NCBI GenBank assembly: GCA_013360535.1
Contig: JABWBL010000052.1
Location: 1-12,200 of the forward strand
Reading direction: 5' to 3'
DNA length: 12,200 nucleotides
DNA from: Planctomycetaceae bacterium
Lineage (GTDB): Bacteria; Planctomycetota; UBA1135; GCA-002686595
The notes under the pieces were generated by a model. It did not search any database. It saw only the letters and a program-made list of their open reading frames with translations, and was not told the origin of the DNA. Numbering within the stretch: the first letter of the stretch is position 1; each line of letters begins with the position of its first letter. Made by a program: the position numbers and the translations under genes. This document shows positions 7,319-12,200 of the stretch, one piece after another.

Positions 7319-9499
7319 CTGGACTGGATCTGGGGCGAGGGCCCGAAGAGCACGTTCGACAGCCCGGGCCTCGAGGCGCGCGTGCGCGAGAGCGGGCTGG
7401 TCGGAACAACCGACGAGCAGGGGTTGGTCGGGATCGAGGCCGCGCGCTCGGTGCTGCTCGTGCAAGCGTCGCTTCCCGGCCTGTGGGGCCAGATCTATGC
7501 ATCGCCGGCGTCGCCGGAAACGCTCGAGCTTGTGCTCGCACCCGACGGCGACCTGCGTGTCGATGTCGTCGATCCGGCAGGCGCGCCAGTCGCTCGCGTT
7601 CGTGTCGGCGTGCGCAAGGCGAGCGACCTGCAAGGCTCGATCAAGGCGCACGCGTTTACCGGGCTCGACGGAGTGGCTCGGATCCCCCACGCGCGTGCGC
7701 TGCTGCTCGCGAGCGCGACGCAGGGCCCGCTGCTTGTCACGGCCCTGACTGCGGACCCCGATGCACCGCGCGCGCTGGTCGAACTTTCGCCTTGGCCCAC
7801 GCTGCCGGTGCAACTCGTGCTGCGACCGTCGGGCACGGTGGTCGTGAACGTCGTCGATTCGGCGGGCGCGCTCGTGTCCATTCCTGCGGACGTGCAACTC
7901 ACGGTGAGCCTGCCGGGCGCGCGGCATTCCGTGAAGAGGGAGCCCGCGATCGACGGCATGGCGACGTTCGGGCACGTTCCGCTCGGAGCTTCGCTTTGGA
8001 TCGCCTGCTTTCCGGTGGTCGGCGCCAGCGACGACTGCGCGGGAACGCAGGTCGCGGGCCCGCGCACAGCCGGGGAACGCATGGTCGTCTCTTCGAGGCT
8101 TTGCCTGGCCGAGTCGACGCTTGCCGGCCGCGTGCTCGACGAACGGGGCGAGCCGCTCGCGCGGGCGGAACTCGTGCTTTCGCTGCGTGAGTTCGTTCAC
8201 TTGCCTTCGCATCGGTCGGACTTGGTGGCGACCACCGATGAGGCGGGGCGATTCCAGGTGCCGCTGACCCGCAAGCTCGAAGGCGAGCCACGGGAACGGG
8301 TGCTGCTCGCGCGTTTGCCGAAGCAGGCTCTCGAAGGAATCGCGACCGCTCGCGTGGAGAGCGCGACAGGCGATGTCGAAGTCGGCGAGATCAGGCTCAC
8401 GCCCGCGCCCAGGCTCATTGCAGGTCGCGTGCTCGACGAGAACGGCGCACCCGTGCCCGGTGCGAGCGTGACCCTGCTCCACAGGATGCCCGAGGAGCCG
8501 GTCAGCGAGAGCGGGGCTGAGCTCGGCTACGGCGCCGGCGCCGAATGGGAGGAGGACAACGTGCGCGGAGCGCGATGCGATGCTCAAGGCCGCTTCGAGC
8601 TGTGCGCCCGTGATCCGAGCGGACCCTACTCGGTCCGCGCGTTCGCGCTGGGATTCGACGCGGGTGTGCAGGTGCCCTTCGAGCCGGGCGCGAACGACGT
8701 GGTGCTGATCCTTCAACGCAAAGTCGAAGTCTTGCGCGGTCGCGTCCTCGTGCCCGCGCCGGAGGCCGTCGAGCGCGTGAGCATCAGCGCTGGTGCCGGC
8801 GCCGGAACGATCGACGCGTTCGGTCGCTTCGCGATCCAGCGCCGTTCCTCCGAGCCCGTCGACGTCGTGGTGCGGGTCGATGGCCTCGGTCCCGAGCCGC
8901 TCGTGACGATCCCGGGCGTGAGCGATGCGAAAGACCCGCGGCTCGCCGCGATCGACCTGCGCGGACTCGTGCGCGAGTTCAGCTTTCGCGTCGTCGGCAG
9001 CGACGGCATGCCGTTGCGGACCGTCCGAGTCTCGCGTTACTCCCGCGCAGGTTCGGGCTGGCAATTCACGTCCTCGGGCTATGTCAGCATGCTCACGCAC
9101 GACACTACGCTCGAGCTCGGCCTCAGCGCGGACGGCTACGCTGCGGCGAGCTTCGTCGGCGTGCGTTCCGGCGACGTGCTCAAGCTCGAACGCACTCCTG
9201 CGGTCCTGCTCCGCGTGCCGGATCACCTGCCGGAAGCGGGCGATGGACTCGTCTACGTAGTGCAAGCCACGCTCGAGGGCTCGCCACTCGCACGCACAAC
9301 GATCCAGTCCGACCGCGAGGCCTACTTGCGCTTGGGTGGCCCCGGCAAGTGGATCGTGCAGTGGCTCGTGCGCGGCAGCCAGACCGTGCTGAGCCAAGTC
9401 GAACTCGTCGTCGGCCACGAGGACGTCGAATGCGTACTCGACGCGAAGTCTCAAGTTGTCGAGGCCGCCGTCGCCGAGGTGAGAGCGAGACGCAGATGA
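6995..9499 (+). CDS. Array gene 4: membrane-anchored multi-module carboxypeptidase-regulatory-like protein (834 aa)
   Basis: TTG 6995 is chosen over the in-frame TTG at 6962. A strong GGAGAAGGA site sits 6 bases upstream, the product (KRLLSRGLAVLAALALVFVL) aligns with MKRSSW of gene 3, and gene 5 repeats the arrangement. The hydrophobic anchor is at residues 8-24, with a Ser/Thr/Glu/Pro-rich linker to about 85. Modules begin near 86 (ILVRVVDCERFEPVAGAEVRW), 187 (LRVDVVDPAGAPVARVRV), 280, 374 (STLAGRVLDERGEPLARAEL), 474 (LIAGRVLDENGAPVPGASV) and 580 (LRGRVLVPAPEA). The marker KDPRLAAIDLRGLVREF is near 646, followed by SADGYAAASFVGVRSGDVLKL, which matches the end of gene 1. The final module contains VECVLDA and the tail ends AEVRARRR. 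It is more divergent from genes 2 and 3 than they are from each other. No enzyme motif is seen. An extracytoplasmic structural or adhesive role is inferred. Confidence 0.9.
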   Translation: MKRLLSRGLAVLAALALVFVLVFLSRDRGGESAQLDAATGAELVREPLAGTDKATPSAQVSENSSDREIAPETAPTTSSPSPVDSILVRVVDCERFEPVAGAEVRWASLDWIWGEGPKSTFDSPGLEARVRESGLVGTTDEQGLVGIEAARSVLLVQASLPGLWGQIYASPASPETLELVLAPDGDLRVDVVDPAGAPVARVRVGVRKASDLQGSIKAHAFTGLDGVARIPHARALLLASATQGPLLVTALTADPDAPRALVELSPWPTLPVQLVLRPSGTVVVNVVDSAGALVSIPADVQLTVSLPGARHSVKREPAIDGMATFGHVPLGASLWIACFPVVGASDDCAGTQVAGPRTAGERMVVSSRLCLAESTLAGRVLDERGEPLARAELVLSLREFVHLPSHRSDLVATTDEAGRFQVPLTRKLEGEPRERVLLARLPKQALEGIATARVESATGDVEVGEIRLTPAPRLIAGRVLDENGAPVPGASVTLLHRMPEEPVSESGAELGYGAGAEWEEDNVRGARCDAQGRFELCARDPSGPYSVRAFALGFDAGVQVPFEPGANDVVLILQRKVEVLRGRVLVPAPEAVERVSISAGAGAGTIDAFGRFAIQRRSSEPVDVVVRVDGLGPEPLVTIPGVSDAKDPRLAAIDLRGLVREFSFRVVGSDGMPLRTVRVSRYSRAGSGWQFTSSGYVSMLTHDTTLELGLSADGYAAASFVGVRSGDVLKLERTPAVLLRVPDHLPEAGDGLVYVVQATLEGSPLARTTIQSDREAYLRLGGPGKWIVQWLVRGSQTVLSQVELVVGHEDVECVLDAKSQVVEAAVAEVRARRR

Positions 9500-9944
9500 G
9501 CGCGCGCCCCGATGGCCGCAACTCCTCCACTGTCTGTGGGCACGGCGGCGAGGTACAAACCTCGGCCCCGGGCGAGACGGTGAGCCGTTGCGTCGAAATT
9601 CTTGCGGAGAAGGAGCCCAGTTGAAGCGTTTGCTGTCGCGTGGTCTCGCAGCGCTGGCCGCGCTCGCGCTTGTGTTCGTTCTCGTGTTCCTGTCGCGCGA
9701 TCGCGACGGCGAGAGCGCGCAACTCGACGCCGCGACAGGCGCGGAGCTCGTGCGCGAACCACTCGCGGGCACGGACAAGGCGACACCTTCCGCGCAAGTC
9801 TCCGAGAACTCCTCCGCTCGTGAGATCGCGCCCGAAACCGCTCCGACGATCTCGTCTCCATCCCCCACCGATTCCATCCTCGTGCGTGTGGTCGATTGCG
9901 AGCGTTTCGAGCCCGTCGCGGGCGCCGAGGTGCGCTGGGCGAGC
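9457..9944 (+). repeat. Direct repeat, copy B: gene 4 end, spacer, gene 5 leader and membrane segment
   Basis: This is the second copy of the 488-bp repeat at 6831-7318, ungapped at offset 2626. Similarity falls sharply directly after the codons for EVRWAS. Downstream the two genes share only patchy similarity, for example around RSVLLVQA and LVLAPDGDL. Confidence 0.9.
9500..9620 (+). promoter_or_regulatory. 121-bp spacer with promoter-like block upstream of gene 5
   Basis: TGTC at 9531, GGTACAAA at 9552-9559 and CCCCGGGCGAGAC at 9566-9578 keep the same spacing as before genes 3 and 4. The ribosome binding site GGAGAAGGAG lies at 9606-9615, 5 bases before TTG 9621. The small stem covering this site upstream of gene 4 is broken here by substitutions in its left arm. 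Promoter activity is inferred. Confidence 0.5.
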
Positions 9945-10199
9945 TGGGAGTGGCTCACGAAGGACTCCTCCAGGTACTCGCTCGACAGCCAGGGGCAGTT
10001 CGAGGGAGTGCTGCAGAGCGGTCTCGTCAGCACGAGCGACGAAGAGGGACGAGTCTGGATCGCCAAGTCGCGCTCGGTGTTGCTCGTGCAGGCCACGGCA
10101 CCCGGGCTCTGGGGGCAGGTCCACCTGTCGCCCGCGACGTCCGAGCCATCCGAGCTGGTGCTCGCTCCCGACGGCGATCTGCTGGTTGAAGTCCTTGGC
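9621..10199 (+). CDS. Array gene 5: N-terminal fragment of the same family, 3' part lost at junction
   Basis: The TTG start and strong ribosome binding site match gene 4. The product begins KRLLSRGLAALAALALVFVL, with an anchor at residues 8-24, a Ser/Thr/Pro/Glu linker, the first module at about 86-185 (ILVRVVDCERFEPVAGAEVRW to LVLAPDGDL) and the first strand of the second (LLVEVLGEDG). Family similarity then ends. A full-length copy would run to roughly 12.1 kb. The frame stays open to the right edge of the window, but beyond about 10.2 kb it is antisense to the repeat protein on the minus strand and reads as Arg/Val/Gly-rich sequence without family motifs, so I do not include it. The gene is either broken by a rearrangement or cut by a chimeric assembly join. 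The end coordinate is approximate, within about 20 bases. Confidence 0.7.
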
Positions 10200-12200
10200 G
10201 AGGACGGCGGCGGCGCCGTAGGCGGACAGGCCGGGCCACGAGAACACCACCTCGACGAGGAAGGCGTTCTCGATGAGGGCGCCGTAGCTCGTGTTGCCGT
10301 CGCTCTCGATGTCCTGGAAGACGATGCTCGCCCGCCCGTCCGCCGGGGCGGTGAACGTGTGCCGCGCCTCGCGCCAGCCGCCGTTGCCCGGCTGCTGGAC
10401 GGCGAGCGTGCTCTGGGTGAGGTCGATCAGCGCCGGGCCCGACGTGGGCAGCGCGCGCACCTTGAAGGTCTTGACCGTGTTGTCGGTGGACGCGTACCAG
10501 TAGCGCAGCGTATAGGTCGCCCCGGCGGTGAGGCCGACGAGGTTCTGCCGCAGGCCCGCGTTGCCGGGCGTCCCGTTGAGGTCCACCGCGAAGCGGTACT
10601 CCGATCCCGAGTAGCCGTCGTGCATGTCGGGTTGGTCGACGACGTTCCAGCCCGGGATGTGCCCTTGGTTCAACCCGGTCGGGCCGCTGGAGAAGTTGCC
10701 GTTGACGACGAAGTTGACGTCGCGGGTGATGGCGACGTTGTCGACCACCATGCCGAGCGACGTGTTCCCGTCGGTCTCGACGTTCTCGATCTCGATCTCG
10801 ACCTGGCCGTCTCCCGGTGCGGCAAAGGTGTGCCGCAGCGTGCACCAGCCCTCCGAGCCGAGGTCGTGGTCGCAGGTCAGGCGGCGGCTGAAGATGATGG
10901 CCGCCCCGGAGTCGCGCAGGCGCACGTCGGCGGTGCGCGTGTCGTTGCCGTTGGACACGAAGTTCATCTGGAACGCATACACCTGGCCGGCCGCGAGCCC
11001 GGTCACCACCTGGTCGATCTGGCCGTCGCCCGGCGTGCCGTTGAGGTCGATCGCCTTGCCGTAGAGCAGGCCCGGGCCGAAGGCGTCGACCGGTCCGGTG
11101 GTCACCGTCCAGCCCGGGATGGCGTTGCTGGCGATGTTGAGGCCCGTCGGGCCAGACTCGAAGTCACCGTTGGCGACGTGGTTGAGCGGCGCGGCGGCGA
11201 TGCGGACGTCGTCGACGGCCAGTCCGAGCGCGCCGTTGCCGTTGCTGTTGAGCCCCTGCAGCTCGACCTCGACGACCCCGTCCGGAGGCGCGGTGAACGT
11301 AGTGCGATGGGTCTGCCAGCCGCGGACGTTCGGGTCGCCGGGCGAGGTGACGGTCTGGTTGAGGAAGGTCACGCTCCCGGAGTCGATGAGCTTGACGCTG
11401 GCCTGCTCCGAGACGTTGCCTTCGCTGGAGTAGAAGAAGGTGAGCGTGTAGAGCTGTCCGCCGGTCAGCCCGGTGGCCGTCTGGCTGATGGTGCCGGGGG
11501 TGTTCCCCTCGAGATAGACGTAGCGGCTCGAACCATCCGGCCGGAAGTAGGCGTTCCACACGTCGACGTTGCCCGCCGTCACCGTCCAGCCCGGGATGTC
11601 GGCGGTGGCGTTGGCGCGGATGGGGCCCGACTCGAAGCCGCCGTTGGCCAGGAAGTTGGTCAGCCGCCTCGTCACCCGCACGTCGTCGACATTGAAGCCG
11701 GCAAGGTTGTTGCCGTTGGTGTTGAGGCTCTCGAACCGCAGCTTGACGATGCCGTCGCCGGGTGCGGTGAAGGTCTGGCGATAGGGCTGCCAGCCCTTGG
11801 TGTTCGGGTCGCCGTTGGGGCTCATCAGCGTCTGGTCGATGAGGTCGCTGCCGCCGGACGTCTGGACCCGGACGCGGGCCTGGTCGCCGACCCCACCTTG
11901 CGAGCCGTAGTCGAACTCGAAGGCGTACGGCTGGCCCGCCGCGAGCCCGGTGATGGTCTGCTCCACGGCCCCGGGGCCGGGCGTGCCGTCGAGCTCGAGG
12001 TGCGTCGACGAGCCGTCCGGCGTGAAGTAGCCGCTCCAGACATCGACGTTGCCGCTCGTCACGGTCCAGCCCGGGATGGCGGTCTGGTTCAAGGCGTTGA
12101 CGCCCATCTCGAACGAACCGTTGACCACCATGTTCTCTTCGGGGTGCACGGTGGTCTGGAACTGGTTGTTGGCGAGCGGCGCGAGGTCGGGCAGCGCGCT
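10200..12200 (-). CDS. DUF642 / carbohydrate-binding-like tandem repeat protein, partial at both ends
   Basis: The frame is open from the right window edge. The GTG at 12149 follows in-frame residues such as LAPLANNQFQTTV, so the true start lies outside. Four repeats of about 158 residues occupy 12134-11664, 11663-11190, 11189-10719 and 10718-10248. Each has the order NG[SGDN]F-[ES]-[SM]-G, IPGW, a Gly/Asp-rich segment with [LV]-x-[LG]-[NDG]-G-x-[PT], GL-[TA]-[AG]-G, GW-x-x-x-R, F-[TA]-AP-x-DG and a closing D-[DN]-V strand. This order matches DUF642 / choice-of-anchor-C style galactose-binding-like sandwiches, with CBM_4_9 as the alternative. Repeat 3 alone has two Cys (LTCDHDLGSEGWC) that could pair. 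Such proteins are usually secreted and bind polysaccharide, which is family knowledge and not shown here. After repeat 4 (GALIENAFLVEVVFSWPGLS) the frame runs on to a stop near 9180, but only as antisense of genes 4 and 5. The real C-terminus is therefore missing at the junction. Confidence 0.75.

Noticed and set aside
4111..7353. A 1080-residue open frame on the minus strand, and a 1158-residue one at 6620-10096
   Set aside because: Both are antisense to well-supported array genes with family motifs, anchors and ribosome binding sites. Their products are Arg/Ala/Glu/His-rich without domains. The near absence of stop codons is expected at this GC content. The two antisense frames resemble each other only because the sense genes are paralogues.
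1773..9499. Carboxypeptidase activity for the array proteins
   Set aside because: Only the regulatory-like beta-sandwich pattern is present. No peptidase M14 zinc-binding motif or catalytic domain is visible in any of the proteins.
9180..10199. Continuation of the minus-strand repeat protein as one 989-residue reading frame
   Set aside because: From about 10200 downward it is the antisense of genes 4 and 5 and shows no repeat or domain character. It is an accidental extension past the junction.
10215..12200. Continuation of gene 5 in its plus-strand frame to the window edge
   Set aside because: The translation loses all family motifs and becomes Arg/Val/Gly/Asp-rich. It is antisense to four clear repeats on the other strand.
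1..12200. CRISPR array, tRNA or rRNA, or transposase genes
   Set aside because: No short regularly spaced repeats, RNA gene signatures or DDE/tyrosine recombinase motifs were seen on either strand. The long repeats present are gene duplications.

Overview
This is a very GC-rich window whose codons mostly end in G or C. It carries no rRNA, tRNA, CRISPR array, transposase or recognisable enzyme. The left 10.2 kb is a same-strand tandem array of paralogous genes for large, N-terminally membrane-anchored proteins built from carboxypeptidase-regulatory-like beta-sandwich modules. Expanded families of this kind, in genomes of this composition, are typical of Planctomycetota and some Myxococcota. 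Planctomycetota is my best guess, but it is an inference from style only.

Layout of the left part. (1) Bases 3-1406 hold the 3' part of the first array gene, which enters from outside the window. (2) Bases 1407-1772 form a 366-bp gap dominated by a 191-bp imperfect palindrome (1399-1589). (3) Three complete array genes follow at 1773-4277, 4399-6873 and 6995-9499. (4) A fourth gene starts at 9621 but keeps its family sequence only to about 10199. Start-to-start distances are 2626, 2596 and 2626 bp. The three spacers between genes 2, 3, 4 and 5 are each exactly 121 bp and share a promoter-like block at a fixed distance from the start codon. The array therefore looks like repeated duplication of a whole spacer-plus-gene unit. 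The youngest pair (genes 4 and 5) is about 94% identical over spacer, start, membrane segment and first strand, then diverges abruptly in the first ectodomain.

The right 2 kb (about 10200-12200) reads on the opposite strand. It encodes four tandem repeats of about 158 residues of a DUF642 / carbohydrate-binding-like beta-sandwich, and its N-terminus lies beyond the window. At about 10185-10220 the plus-strand gene 5 and this minus-strand gene run head-on into each other. Neither has a proper C-terminus, stop codon or terminator there. This is either a real rearrangement or a chimeric assembly join, and everything right of about 10.2 kb should be treated as possibly foreign to the array.

Functionally, the array genes probably encode extracytoplasmic adhesive or structural proteins that differ in their ectodomains. 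No catalytic residues were found, and no pathway can be assigned. The most notable features are the regular array with its constant upstream and leader module, the palindromic element at the end of gene 1, and the head-on junction.
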